Below the pieces are notes generated by a model. The model made no database searches. It was not told the DNA's origin and saw only the letters and a program-made list of their open reading frames with translations. A stretch of DNA of 64,000 nucleotides, from contig NC_134397.1 in assembly GCF_050003625.1 (NCBI RefSeq), positions 95,521,562 through 95,585,561 on the forward strand. The letters run 5' to 3'. Shown one piece after another: positions 9,590 to 21,114 of this stretch. The translations under genes were made by a program, and so were the position numbers. Position 1 is the stretch's first letter. The number at the start of each line of letters is the position of its first letter. The DNA comes from Haematobia irritans. Taxonomy: Eukaryota; Arthropoda; Insecta; Diptera; Muscidae.

Positions 9590-9903
9590 AAGCATGCAAA
9601 GCGTTTGATAAAGTTAATCAAAAGCTCCTTATGTTGAAACTTGATAAATTTGGCTTCTGCCCTTTGTCTTACTGATCTGAGCGTGTACAATTGGTTAAAT
9701 TTGGCTACATTCTATCCAAGAAAATTTCATTGGGCCCCATTCTTTTTAGCCTTCTCTTTCTGGTGTGATGTGAATTTAATGCAGCTAAATATTAAGAAAT
9801 GTAAATTAATGTCTTTTTACAGAATCAAATACTTTCCAATTTCATACAAGCTTAATAGCCATAAGTACTCCCAAACATGTTCTGCTTCAATCATATATTT
9901 ATA
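9590..9903 (+). pseudogene. Decayed Jockey-like RT remnant
   Basis: Conceptual translation across stops and frame changes shows K-A-F-D-K-V-N near 9600, a G-P-I-L-F-like segment near 9737, and L-N-I-K-K-C-K-L-M-S-F near 9786-9818. The last is the conserved K-C-x-x-M-S-F part of Jockey/CR1-group reverse transcriptases. Much of the catalytic core is missing or scrambled. Confidence 0.6.
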
Positions 9904-10203
9904 ATATTTTCAGAATTTTTTTCAAACAAAAAATTGTTTTTAGGTCCCAAACAGTTAATTGCAGTTTCGGTTCATTTCAGCAATCTACACTTTTATTGAA
10001 TAGGTTGCTGAGCTTTTAGACTTTATAGTTATTGAATAGCTGAACTGATTCAATAACTATAACGCCTTCTCGTAAATGGAGAAGGCGTCATCCTGTGGAC
10101 TTATGTAATCATTTAAAAAAAGGGGTTTTAAGACTGCATAATTTGTTACTCATTCAATTATCTATGAAGAAATGGAAAATACATATTCTCCTAAGTTTTT
10201 TAT
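9904..10203. other. Unassigned sequence
   Basis: No gene or repeat assigned. A short inverted repeat around GTTATTGAATAG lies near 10010-10050. Confidence 0.45.
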
Positions 10204-10459
10204 TCTCTCTCTCTGGCGTTTCTAAACATATATATGTTTATAAGAACATTTTTAATTAATACATGTTTGCATCCAGAGATATTATATTTAATAACATGTG
10301 ATGTTCCAAACATAATATGTTCTAATATATTAACATATGTGTCACAAACTTGTTTATGAACATTAAATGCTTGTACTTAAAAATAATGTGCTAAAAATTT
10401 GCATTGCAAACATATAATTTTACACCCAAACATATGAAAAACAGTCTTTTTCGTCCGTG
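10204..10459 (-). mobile_element. Family A 5'-half fragment (reverse)
   Basis: The minus strand begins CACGGACGAAAAAGACTG at 10459 with a flanking TA, then the ATATGTTTGG motif field, and ends in a CTCTCT/GAGAGA tract. Only the 5' half is present. Confidence 0.7.
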
Positions 10460-10476
10460 TAGTCAATACACAAAAA

Positions 10477-10682
10477 GGCACTGAAAATTTCATTAATTTT
10501 GAAGAATTTTTCAGAATTATTAAAGCCAAGTTGACCTTAGTCAAACAAAAGTTTCTTTCATGTGAAGTCATATATAAGGATAAGACGACTTCATTGAAAA
10601 GTTTATGAATTTTTGGAGAAAGAAACAAAACTTTATATAAGAGGAATGCGTCTTATATGCTAAGCAAGTCGTAATTGAAGGA
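10477..10682 (-). repeat. Family G fragment
   Basis: TTCATTAATTTTGAAGAATT...GTTGACCTTAG and CGACTTCATTGAAAAG match the reverse complement of the G1 interior. The ends are missing. Confidence 0.6.
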
Positions 10683-10905
10683 TATTTGCTCTCACCACAA
10701 TAGACTCTTCGGTGTAGGAAATCTAGAGTTATTTTAAGTCCATAAAGGGATATACTAAATTTGGTATTTGTAGGTCCATAGTTTGATATAGTTCCCTTAT
10801 TAATCGATTCCGCGATTTGACTTCTTAAGAAAATGGAAGCCGCAATTTTCATCCTATTTTGCATTTTAAGTGGGTTAAGAGCTGTGCTAAATTTTTTAAA
10901 TCTCA
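10683..10905 (+). repeat. DINE D-type internal unit, diverged
   Basis: GGAAATCTAGAGTTATTTTA and the following text resemble the 153-bp unit of element D3 at 40920-42414. There are no termini. Confidence 0.5.
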
Positions 10906-12730
10906 TCGCTTCGCGTTTTCATGAAAACCCCATATACACCCATAGAAACAATCAAGAACGGCGTCGTCATTTCAAAACGATCCGTTCATGAAAGTGAACC
11001 AACACACATGTGTTGTAAAACTGTGAACAGACGGGGGTCAGTCTGACAACGTTGAAATGACACCATGCGTTGTCAAAACAACAACCAGCGTTCATGATCT
11101 GAAAACGCAATGGTTACGAATTTCTAAACAAAATTAAAAAGAAAGATTTCCGCTACCGTGACTCGAGCCTGTGCTGTCTTCACCATATGTGTTAACAGTC
11201 GCCTTAACACATTGCATAATACCGTCTAACGAGTTGCCATAACACCGTCTAACGATTATTTTAAGACTTTTCATGGCCGTTTTGATTTTTGTGACGTTTT
11301 TTTTACCTTTCCGTTTCATTTTGTTGCCGTCCGTTCACGATTGTGGAACGCAATTTTTTCTATTAGTGTAGTCCCCTTTGCACGAGGTACTTCATTTTCC
11401 CATTTTATTTACCAAAAGCGTCCACTGGGTTTGGTAAATTTACCGCTTTTTTAGCAATGACAAAAGCCGACCGTCGATACAACACATACAATTCATAAAG
11501 TGATCCGAATTGTTAACAGACCTATAGCGCTCTGTCTTTAATGCTAATATAAAAATTTTAAATGATATTACCTAACTCAAAGTTAAACATCGCTTAATAA
11601 CAAATTCATAAACTTTTTGTCAATCAAATATCTTCTTAGCTGAAAATATTTTTTTCTATAGCGTAACTCAAGTAGAAATTTCTTTGGAGTACTGGCAATA
11701 TTTCGTTTAGAGTAATAATTCAATTTTATTATGTTAGCTTCCAAATTATCCCAATAATTGATAGACTTGATAGCCCCGCAGGTGTTTTACCTACTAGAAA
11801 AAGCTGTATAAACTCGACACAACTATATTGGAATGAGAGATTGGGTTATTTTTTGATTTCAATAAATTGTTGGCTTTAATGCAATTATGTTTTTAATAGA
11901 CCAAAATGTCAATAAAAGTTTTTATTCTGCTCAAGACGAAGAACTTATCAAACGGACATAAACTGAAGTATGCATTTCCTATGCAAAAAGCATGAATTAA
12001 TTCAATCATTTGCTTTTCTTAGAGCACACAAAGTTGTAAGTCATGATATGCGAGCATATCAAGAATCATCTGCTTGGCTTTTGAGTCAAAGACATTTATT
12101 TATTAGTTTCTTAAAAGTAAATGAAGATCTATAAACAAAACAACAGCAGCAGCAACAACAACAACAACAAGATGTGTATATGAAAAAGCAAGATGTTTAT
12201 GAAAGGATGTTTTTGTGTTGTTGTCTCCCAATCACACAGAGTAGTAGTCAGTCTCTCGCACTTGTCTCACGGTAAAGTGCTCTACAGAGTTCTTATGCAC
12301 AAAGAAAATGAAACTTAAAAAAAAAAAAGATAATATGCATTCTCATACTAGGTGGAGAGGGGGTGGTAGGTGTGTTGACACATATGTGTTTGCGTGTGTG
12401 AACAAATCTCTTGCAGGAGAATTGTCAATAAAAATAAATGAATAAATAAATCTTAAACTATTAGTGAATATTGTACTTAACCCAAAGCGTAACGTTAGTA
12501 ATTCATTTCAATTTTGAACAACCAATGCACGATAGCAGTGACTCTATGTAGTCACGCACACTGTCATACATAAAATATTCATCTTTGTGTAGTTGAGTGT
12601 GTAATATGACAATATAGATAGAAATGTGTCCTGTTTGCAGTGCCGTGGTGGTGCCATGGCCAGTGGTACAATGTAATTCTAATAAGAACTAGCAAAAGGC
12701 CTTCAAAGAAGGCCACTACTACTAATCTAC
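10906..12730. other. Unassigned, mostly single-copy-looking sequence
   Basis: I find no convincing gene. A CAG/CAA trinucleotide tract is at about 12143-12172, a purine/pyrimidine-rich patch at 12340-12400, and GT-rich text near 12380. A 61-codon minus-strand frame at 11134-11319 is unremarkable. This could be genuine intergenic host DNA. Confidence 0.45.
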
Positions 12731-12734
12731 ATCC

Positions 12735-13090
12735 TAACTTTTAGGGATCGCTTTCAGACAGATACAATATACACTGATTTCAGTAAAGCTTTCGACAAAG
12801 TTAATCATGCTCTCCTTTTACATAAGTTCGATATGATTGGCTTCAGCGAACTTTTATTGAAATGGTTTCATTCGTATTTAATTGGTCGGACACAATGTGT
12901 TAAGTTCGGTAGTGCAACATCTAGAGCTACCACTGTTACCTCGGGTGTTCCCCAGGGCAGCCACCTCGGACCTGTTTTATATTTCTATTCATCAATGACC
13001 TCCCATCATTTGTGAAATTTTCGAATATTCTTATGTTCGCGGATGACGTAAAGATATTTCGTTTCTATAATGATCCTGACGAATGAAGGT
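12735..13090 (+). pseudogene. Jockey/CR1-group RT fragment
   Basis: The frame around 12770-13015 reads T-D-F-S-K-A-F-D-K-V-N-H, then S-G-V-P-Q-G-S-H-L-G-P-V-L. After a frameshift near 12982 the catalytic block F-A-D-D-V-K-I-F follows at about 13036-13059. This is RT motifs 3 to 5 of a non-LTR element. It is cut off at 13095 by a long family A element, and I see no continuation on the far side. Confidence 0.8.
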
Positions 13091-13623
13091 ATCTTCACTG
13101 TTATAATAATATGTTTTTCATATGTTCCAATATAAACAAACTGTGTTTCGGGCACAATTTTTAAACACAATATATTTATGTACAAACATTTAATGTTCCT
13201 AAACTAAATGTTTGGGACACATATGTTAATATGTTAGAATATATTATGTTTGAGGCATGAATGTTTCATAAAAATATGTGTGAATGTAAACATATATAAA
13301 TTTACAAATTTCGAGTAAACATATATATGTTGTGATATTTTATTCAGAGAGTGAGAGAGAGAGAGTATAGAGAAAGAAATAGAGATGGAAACTGGGAGGG
13401 TTGACGAAAGATATCAACATAAACCAGCGAGAGAATGAAAACGAAAAAAAAGAGCAATTTCTGTGAAACCGCTTGTATGTTGTTTCGGAAAACTGTTTTA
13501 TGATAAGGCCAAAAATTTGATATGCTTAAGTCTAAATATTATTTAATTTGAATTTTAGAATGAGTATTCGGAGTATAGAGAATAGACATTCGGAACCAAG
13601 AGAATAGACATTTGAAAAACAAA

Positions 13624-15334
13624 CAAGTATATACAGCAGTAAGTTCGGCCGGGCCGAATCTTAAATACCCACCACCATGAACCAAATATTAGGGTTTCCT
13701 TTGAAATTTCAGGAGGGCTTGAGGACACTTCCGGAATATAAATTTAAAGATTTCACCTATGAGGACTATATCAGATTCTGGATTTATAAGAACCATTTTT
13801 GTTTGAGTTTTAGAGGAATTATTAACATCTCTTGTAAGTGTGCAAGAAAATTATAAAATAACGTCTTGATTTGAAATCTTAAATCTGTAGATTTGCACCC
13901 GAGAAGTAAAATTTGGAAATTTTGCATCAAGCAATTTTCATGATGAGTTGGCCTTCTACACCCTCAAGAAGTGAAGTCGGTCTATATGGAGGCATTACCA
14001 AATGGACCGATAAAAACTTAATCCGATACACGTTTTTGTGAGCCTCAAATACCAGAATATTTAGAATTTCAGGCAAATCAGATAAAAACTACGGTTTCTA
14101 GAAACCCAAGGAGTTAAATGTGGAAATCGTTCTTATGGGGGCTATACTAAAATATGGACCGATACTCACCGTTTTCGGCACACCTCTTTATGGCCCGAAA
14201 ATACCTCTAGATTTCCAATTTCAGGCAAATTGGATAAAAATTTTGGATTCTAGAAGCCCAAGAAATAAAATCGGGAAATTGGTCTATATGGGGGCTATAC
14301 CAAAATATGGACCGGTACTCATCATTTTCGGTACACCTATTTATGGTCCTAAAATACATCTAGATTTCCAATTTCAGGCAAATTGGATATAAACTACGGT
14401 TTCTATAAGCCCAAGACCCCAAATCGGGAGGTCGGTTTATATGGGCACCATATCAAAACATAGACCGATCCTCACCATTTTTGGCACACCTCTTTACGGT
14501 TTTAAAGTACCTTTTGATTTCCAAATTCAGATAAATTGGATAAAAACTGCGGTTTCTATAAGCCCAAGAAGTAAAATCGGGAGATCGGTCTATATGGGGG
14601 CTATACCAAAATATGGACCGATACTCACCAGTTTTGGCACACCTCTTTATGGTCATAAAATACCTCTAGATTTCAAATTTCAGGCAAATTGGATAAAAAC
14701 TACGATTTCTATAAGCCCAAGAAGTAAAATCGGGAGATCGGTCTATATGGGGGCTATACCAAAATATGGATCGATACTCACAATTTTTGGTACACGTATT
14801 TGTGGTCCTACAATACCTCTAGATTTCCAATTTCAGATAAATTGAATAAAAACTGCGGTTTCTATAAGCCCAAGAAGTAAAATCGGGAGATCGGTCTATA
14901 TGGGGGCTATACGAAAATATGGACCGATACTCACCATTTTTGGCACACCTCTTTATGGTCATAAAGTACCTCTAGATTTCAAATTTCAGGCAAATTGGAT
15001 AAAAACTGCGGTTTCTATAAGCCCAACAAGTAAAATCGGGAGATCGGTCTATATGGGGCCTATACCAAAACATGGATCGATACTCACAATTTTTGGCACA
15101 CGTATTTGTGGTCCCACAATACCTCTAGATTTCCAATTTCAGGCAAATTGGATAAAAACTACGATTTCTATAAGCCCAAGACCCCAAATCGGGAGTTCGG
15201 TTTATATGGGGACTATATCAAAACCTGGACCGATATAGCCCATCTTCGAACTTGACCTGCCTGCAGACAAAAGACGAGTTTGTGCAAAATTTCAGCACGA
15301 TTGCTTCATTATTGAAGACTGTAGCGTGATTACA

Positions 15335-15380
<46 letters not shown>

Positions 15381-15534
15381 GGACAGACGGACATCGTTAT
15401 ATCGTCTTAGAATTTCTCCCTGATCAAGAATATATATACTTTATATAGTCGGAAATCGATATTTCGATGTGTTACAAACGGAATGACAAACTTATTATAC
15501 CCCCGTCACCATTCTATGGTGGTGGGTATAAAAA
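13624..15534 (-). mobile_element. DINE-1/Helentron-like element D1
   Basis: The minus-strand 5' block TATACCCACCACC...GGGGGTATAATAAG lies at 15497-15530. It is followed by a GTCC/GTCT microsatellite (15330-15391), about seven units of a 153-bp tandem repeat (14129-15200), and the 3' hairpin GTTCGGCCGGGCCGAAT near 13645. Open frames of 90-134 codons inside merely reflect a 153-bp (51-codon) repeat and are not genes. By eye it is identical to D2 apart from 8 bp of microsatellite. Confidence 0.85.
14129..15200. repeat. 153-bp tandem array in D1
   Basis: The anchor GGTCTATATGGG or its variants recurs at 14281, 14434, 14587, 14740, 14893 and 15046, exactly 153 bp apart, with a diverged first unit near 14129. 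Units differ by scattered substitutions, so the period is strictly conserved while the sequence drifts. Confidence 0.9.
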
Positions 15535-16504
15535 CAGCATGTGTTTTCTCCTTGAGAGCAGCATTTTATGTATGTGTGGAGATGTGTTTTGTTTATCATT
15601 TTGGCATTATGGGCACAATTTTTTTCTTGGTTCGTCAAAAGAAATCGGAACGTACGAAGAGTAAGTCAAAATATTCCGGCAAAGGAAATTAAAAAAAAAA
15701 CAAAAACGGTGGAAAATATACAAAAGTTACAAAGGGATCTTTATAAAAATAACGAAAGGCATTATACTCTTTTTAGAGTTGGGAAATTAAACAGTAAAAT
15801 GTATAAAAACAAAGTTTAGTTTCCCTTTATTAATAGGTAGCCCAAGAGGAGTTGACGGACACCTTCAAATATAAAAGCGAGCATTAAGTTCGAGTTTTGC
15901 AGCTAAAACAATTGAATTAATTCTTTCTTTAAAAAGAATTATTAAAGAAAAGTAAAAGGCAAAACAAAGTCATTTTAGAGCGATAATGCCAACTTAATAC
16001 CGGCCTTAAAGGTAAAAATGAAATTAAGTGCAAAACGCGATAAGTTTTAAATGTATAAAATTATACATTATAAAATTATCTTTATACTCGACTCCACGTT
16101 CTTCTTTTGTTAGAGTTTTTGAATTCCTTCCAAAATTTCAAAATTTTATACCAAAAACAGTTTTTTGTTACAAAATTTTTATTTTTGCAATAAAAAAATA
16201 ATATTTTATCCAAAAGCTCAGTCCATTTCGTTTATATTAAACACTGTTCTTTCCTGACTATAAATTTTTAATAACCCACATTTCGAAGTTTCAATTTAAA
16301 AATTTATTATAGTATAAATATAAATGTGTAAATTAAAAAAAAAATGGTGTTCGGTCGGAGCAGGAATTGACATGATAACCACTGCTCCACGTGGCCAACA
16401 AATGTATGTTTCTGTTAAATAATGTTATGTTTGCATGGGCTCGTGGACACTGCAAACTATGCTATATAAATGTAACTTATATCGATAATTTTCTACTGGT
16501 AACT

Positions 16505-16582
16505 ATAACAGCTACGTAGCTCAGTGGATAGTGTGTTGGCTTACAAACTGTATGGTCCTTGGTTCGATTCTCCGTCCAGGCG
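16505..16582 (+). other. tRNA-like module
   Basis: TAGCTCAGTGGATAGTG and GGTTCGATTCT repeat the module of 5931-6003. Not a plausible mature tRNA. Confidence 0.55.
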
Positions 16583-16993
16583 AAAGGTAAAATTTATAAA
16601 ATTGAATAATTTCTTCAACATTATTTGTATTACAGAAAAAGGTGCCAAGAACTAAAAAATTTCGTGGAAGTGAAAATTATGTAAGGGAATGAGCATAATC
16701 TTCTTTGGGGAAAATTCTTCCAAGCATGTAATATTTTTGGGCTCAAAATGCTTCCAAACATATAATATCTTCACATAAAACAAACATATTAATATTTCGG
16801 CAGTATCCAATAATATATGTGCTTCCTGCAAAATATGTTTGGAAGCGATTTTTTTTGAGGGTGTATAGGGATATATAGAATTATATCTAATTATAGATCT
16901 AGGCCAATATTGAAATCGGATCAGATCTAATCTCATCATTTTTCGGAGCTACTCATATCTAATAGTATAAAATTATACCTGAGTCGAGAGTTA

Positions 16994-17602
16994 ATGACGA
17001 AAAAAAAAACAATTTTTTATATGTATCGGTGTAAAAATTGTATGTTTGGAGCTAATTTTTTTTTAATAAACTAAGATGACATGTTTGGAACATATATGCT
17101 AGAACACATTACGAGATATTATATTTTCTTAAATATAATATATCTGAATGCAAACATATATGATTGTGGAAATTTCGTTTATATATGTGTTTAGAAACGT
17201 CAGAGAGAGAGAGAGAGAAAAGAGATGAAGATGGCGATAGAGATAGATAACGAAAGACATTTATAGATATGTAATAGATGTATACAACTGCAAGTTTAAT
17301 TAAAACAAACAAAAGTCTAGGTTACTGAGTGCACGTTCATGATTGTTTATTGACTTGCATATTTTGTATAAAAATAAATATTTGGCGTGTAATATTCAAA
17401 TAAATTACAACCATATAATTTTAATTGAATTCCCAAACCATTTTGCTGCAAGCAATCAAATGTTTAAAAATTGGAATTAACTATTTTGGGGCCTTAAACA
17501 AAGATATGCTTAGGGTGAAAAAAAATATATGTGCATACTACATATATATGCTTCAAGTATATGTGTAGGAGTATATGTTACAGAGGTAATTTTTTGAGGA
17601 TG
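16994..17602 (+). mobile_element. Diverged family A copy
   Basis: It starts after TA with a degenerate ACGAAAAA...TATGTATCGG. It keeps an ATGTTTGG field, a GAGAGA tract at 17201-17220, and ends ATTTTTTGAGGATG followed by TA at 17603. It is older than its neighbour at 17697, judging from the many mismatches. Confidence 0.6.
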
Positions 17603-17696
17603 TAATGACTGTTGGAATTATTATTGTTGCAATTGAGGTTGTAATACAATATATGAAAAAAATATATGAAAAATATTTATCCGATCTTCAAGTCTA

Positions 17697-18674
17697 CACG
17701 GATGAAAAAGACTGTTTTTCATATGTTTGGCTATAAACATTATATGTGTGGAACACAAATTTTTAAACACAATATTTTTGAGTGCAAGCATATAATGTTC
17801 ATAAACTAGCATAATATGTTTGGGCCATATATGTTAATATGATAGAACATATTATGTTTAGGACATAAAATGTTTGTAAATATAATATGCTTGGATGCAA
17901 ACATATATTAATTTAGAAATAGCCTATAAACATATATGTGTTTAGTAGCTTGGAGCGCTATTTAACAGGGAGCGATATTGAATTAAGTTGGCGGTTGTTG
18001 CTTGTTATTACAAAATTAACATTTTATTTTTCCTTGGGCAATTGATCAGCTACTTCTTTGATCCTTACAAACTGTGTGGTCCGCTGTTCGAATCCCCGTC
18101 CGGCAAAAGGTAAAATTAAAATAAAAAAAAATCATACAATTTGGATAATTTCTTCTACAATGTTTGTATTACAGAAAAAGGTGCTAAACACTAAAAAATG
18201 TCGTGGAAGTGAGAAAGATGTGGGGGAATATACAATTAGGCAGAAACAAAATTTTGAGCATTCAGGTCGAAAACCTATGTTGTTAGCACCTATATTACCT
18301 GTTTATTTTCATAATTCATTATGATTGTAAATATATAAATAAATAAATAAAATTTTGAGCACAATATTGTTTGAGAGAATTTTTTTAAGCATATAATATT
18401 TTTGGGTGCAAAATGCTTCCAAACATATTATATGTTCACATAATAACATATTGTTTTTTGGAAGACAACATTATTGAATTTGGATGCAAAAATACAAAAT
18501 GTTTGGAACTTAGACTACCCAAACATATATTGTTTAGACCAATATGCTTTCAAACATATTATATATTGGAAGAGATCAAACATATAAATGTTTGGGCAAT
18601 ACCCAAAAATGTATATGCTTGAAGCAAAATATGTTTGGGAGTATATGTTACAGAAGCGATTTTTTGTGAGCGTG
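17697..18674 (+). mobile_element. Family A element, intermediate form, copy 1
   Basis: CACGGATGAAAAAGACTG at the left and TTTTTTGTGAGCGTG at the right, with TA on each side (17695-17696, 18675-18676). It contains a B-box-only tRNA relic at 18063-18110 and the 3' motif field. It is nearly identical to copy 2 (28851-29825): the 69-codon frame at 18413-18622 translates identically in both. Confidence 0.85.
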
Positions 18675-18715
18675 TAGTACTGTTCGACATATGCGTAAGA
18701 TATTTGTAATAAGGA

Positions 18716-18825
18716 TACAAAAAGTCAACAATTTTAAAGACAAATTTATTAATTTTGAAGCATTTTTCAGAGTTATTAAAGCCAAGTTGAACTTAGAGAA
18801 AAAACATTTTTTTCATGTAAAGATA
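18716..18825 (-). repeat. Family G fragment
   Basis: AAAGTCAACAATTTTAAAGAC and following text match the reverse complement of the G1 interior near 21300-21410. Confidence 0.6.
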
Positions 18826-18833
18826 CACATTTG

Positions 18834-18884
18834 TATGTCGAATCACTTCAATATACCACAGTGTAAAAACTGTCAAGGTTTTAA
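18834..18884 (+). pseudogene. LINE-J ORF1 fragment 1 (zinc knuckle)
   Basis: Translation gives N-H-F-N-I-P-Q-C-K-N-C-Q-G-F, the start of a CCHC knuckle typical of Jockey-clade ORF1 nucleic-acid-binding proteins. It breaks at TTAA (18881-18884), where piggyBac element J begins. Confidence 0.75.
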
Positions 18885-19811
18885 CCCTTCTGTGCGTGAT
18901 GAGGTCCCGCTGGACCTTTTTAATTTTTGTTCATACATAACTTCATTTTTTATATGATTTGCAACTTGATGGTTTATGACTTCTTGTACTGAAGTGTTTT
19001 GAGTTGAAAACTTTAATTTTTTATGTGATTGAATCATTAAATCGGTTTTTATATGTATTTGAAAAAGTTTAGTGCGATTCTGCTTGATGAGGTCCAATGG
19101 GACCTACCACTCATTACATTAGTGGTTTTAGCACAGTTTAAAAGTTCCAAATGCGATATTCGTATTTGGAACAATTAATAACACTAACATCCTTTCAAAA
19201 AATACCGTTATTTGAAGGATTTGTCATTTTTGAAGTTTCCATTGGTTTCGTTGCTTGGTAGTACATAATTTGATGTCTTCTGTGGATATATCCACTATAG
19301 TGATGCTAAAAGTGCAAAAAAAGTTATTTGAACTTCATGGAAATCTTGGCCGATCTAAGCTTTTATATTTCCATACATGTCCCAGACCCATCGGCTCCTG
19401 GAATTTGGCAAGATGTGCCTCAATTTGGACCAAGTTTGAAACAACCACTATGCACATAATACTGCGAACAAAACGACCGCCACTGAAAAAATCTTATTGT
19501 TTTTCCTTCAAAAATCCAGTTTGTACAGAACATTCAACTACCAAAACAATATATTATTGCTTGGTACGTACAAGGATACTTATAGCTACCACGCCTGCGA
19601 CAAACATCAGGGCCTCTAGTATACTTATCAAAAATTTAAACATTATCTGTATCCTATTGAAAGTTAAATAAAACTATATATTTACAACCAAATATTTATA
19701 TATGCAATTTGTGGATCATAGAAGAGTCCACCTACAGCAAATGATCGAAAAATATCGTAGGGATAACCTATCTACCATTCTTTTTTTATTGTAGGTCCCA
19801 CGGGACCTCAT
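18885..19811 (+). mobile_element. piggyBac-like element J, 3' end deleted
   Basis: The left end is TTAA followed by CCCTTCTGTGCGTGATGAGG, matching piggyBac TTAA targeting and CCCTT-type termini. GATGAGGTCC motifs recur inverted at about 19085-19103 and 19796-19811. The right end stops at GGGACCTCATCA and lacks the expected ACAGAAGGG-TTAA. It runs straight into LINE-J codons H-T-K-K-Y-C, which suggests a small deletion. Confidence 0.75.
19255..19671 (+). pseudogene. piggyBac transposase C-terminal remnant
   Basis: The 138-codon frame contains K-N-P-V-C-T-E-H-S-T-T-K-T-I-Y-Y-C at about 19510-19560. It resembles the cysteine-rich C-terminal domain of piggyBac-type transposases (C-x2-C...P-V-C-x-E-H). 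The preceding C-x2-C is damaged (reads C-F-S-F), and upstream homology appears in another frame. The catalytic DDD core is absent. Identification rests on this short motif plus the piggyBac-like terminus. Confidence 0.55.
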
Positions 19812-20112
19812 CACACTAAAAAATACTGTTCTAAACAGGCCAAATGCGCAAAATGTGCGTGCAAGCATGAAACAAAAAAGAGACGATACTGCAACGCGAC
19901 GAACAACTTCATCGCCAATTTTACCAATGGAAACACAGAATCCGCCCAAAAAGAATACGAAAAGGCTCCCGTATTCAGAAGTAATAAAAACCAATTCAGC
20001 ATCCCAAGCATTTTCAAACAATGTAACATCTGAGAACCCTCTAATGAAGATTCTTTCAAAATTGGATGCAATCGAATCATTCAACAAAGTTTTTAGAAGC
20101 ACGACTGTGTAA
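19812..20112 (+). pseudogene. LINE-J ORF1 fragment 2 (zinc knuckles)
   Basis: It starts H-T-K-K-Y-C-S-K-Q-A-K-C-A-K-C-A-C-K-H, completing the first knuckle of fragment 1 and adding a second C-x2-C cluster. The frame then shifts: the 85-codon frame at 19855-20112 appears to carry the C-terminal tail of ORF1, rich in S, T and N. Confidence 0.7.
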
Positions 20113-20144
20113 TATGCTAGAGGAAAACTTCTTTGGTACCCTAA

Positions 20145-20467
20145 ATGTATAATTCAATCTTTATAATGCAGTGGAATGCCAATGGGCTTCTTCGACACAA
20201 AAACGAGCTAGAATATCTACTTGAAGAAAAGAATATAGATATTTGGTTGATAAGTGAAACACATTTCACAAAAGAGTCGCTTATAAAATTTGAAAAATAT
20301 GACTATAACACACTATTCACCCAAATAATAATTCGTGGGAGTGCTGTCATAATAAAAAAGAACATTGAACACTGGTTGGAAAATCAAATAAGTTCCGAAC
20401 AGTTTCAAGAAACAACCATTACAATCATACAAAATAAATCACATATTTCAATAACGTCACTTAACAA
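20145..20467 (+). pseudogene. LINE-J ORF2 endonuclease, N-terminal part
   Basis: I-M-Q-W-N-A-N-G-L near the start and L-I-S-E-T-H-F-T around residues 36-43 are the N and E motifs of APE-type LINE endonucleases, which nick the target strand. The domain is cut at 20468 by hAT-like MITE F1. About 40-50 residues, including the expected G-D-Y/F-N-A-K-H block, are missing at the junction. Confidence 0.85.
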
Positions 20468-20979
20468 TAGAGGTGTGCACGTGAGTAATAGTTTACTCAC
20501 GCTCACGCACACTCACGACTGAAAAATCATACTCACGCACACTCACACACGATATTTTTTGGTAGGACTCACGCACACTCACGAAAAGAAAATTTGTACT
20601 CACGCACGAAAACGTCGTGACTCACGGAAAATACCATGATTTACGAAAAATATCGTGACTCACGAATAATTTTATGATTAATTTACCTTACCGAAGTGTC
20701 TGAAAACATGAGCATTATTAAATTCGAGAGTATTATTAAACTCTTAACATCCCAGGTGTCACTAAAATTGTAATTGAATTTAACTCTTAAGAGTTTTATA
20801 TTGGTGAGCAGGAATATTTTCGTGAGTGTCATTCGTTACTCACGTACACTCAAGAAGATATTATTTTCGTGACTCACGCTCACGCACGACATTTTGGTTT
20901 GTTAATCACGACAACAGCGTGAGCGTGACTCACGACTCGTGCACGAATCACGAAATTGTCGTGACTCACGACAATATCA
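20468..20979. mobile_element. MITE F1 (hAT-like), right end missing
   Basis: The left terminus TAGAGGTGTGCACGTGAG is followed by dense CACG motifs on both strands. The right terminal repeat is absent and LINE-J codons resume at 20980. Insertion was accompanied or followed by loss of LINE sequence. Confidence 0.75.
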
Positions 20980-21114
20980 CCAAAAGGTAAAGAACTTTTG
21001 AAAGTGATGAATAGTATTGATTGTCGTGCTGTATCGACAGCCAAACCGACCAATTGGTCATCCGACCTACCAGAAACACCAGATCTAATAGACTTTTTCA
21101 TAATATGAAAAGTA
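20980..21114 (+). pseudogene. LINE-J endonuclease, middle part
   Basis: Reads P-K-G-K-E-L-L-K-V-M-N, then S-T-A-K-P-T-N-W and D-L-P-E-T-P-D-L-I-D-F-F. This is the typical late part of Jockey endonucleases ahead of the S-D-H motif. It is interrupted at a TA by element G1. Confidence 0.8.

Larger units (their letters stand above)
13096..16863 (+). mobile_element. Family A element, long form, hosting DINE D1
   Basis: The left end is CACTGTTATAATAATATG at 13096 and the right end GATTTTTTTTGAGGGTG at 16863. The interior matches the copy at 4618-6175. Its text is interrupted between GAAAAACAAA (13623) and CAGCATGTG (15535) exactly where DINE D1 lies. The first tRNA-like module (16352-16396) has lost its middle; the second (16505-16582) is fuller. 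Confidence 0.75.

Noticed and set aside
14120..15238. Open frames of 90-134 codons with repeated Y-M-G-A-I-P-K-Y-G segments as a repeat protein
   Set aside because: They arise from a 153-bp tandem DNA repeat inside a DINE-1-like element, are open on both strands and have no coherent start.
15331..15391. GACA/GACG microsatellite as an independent satellite
   Set aside because: It lies at the conserved position of the GTCY tract in DINE-1-like elements and occurs in every D, B and E copy that retains its 5' part.
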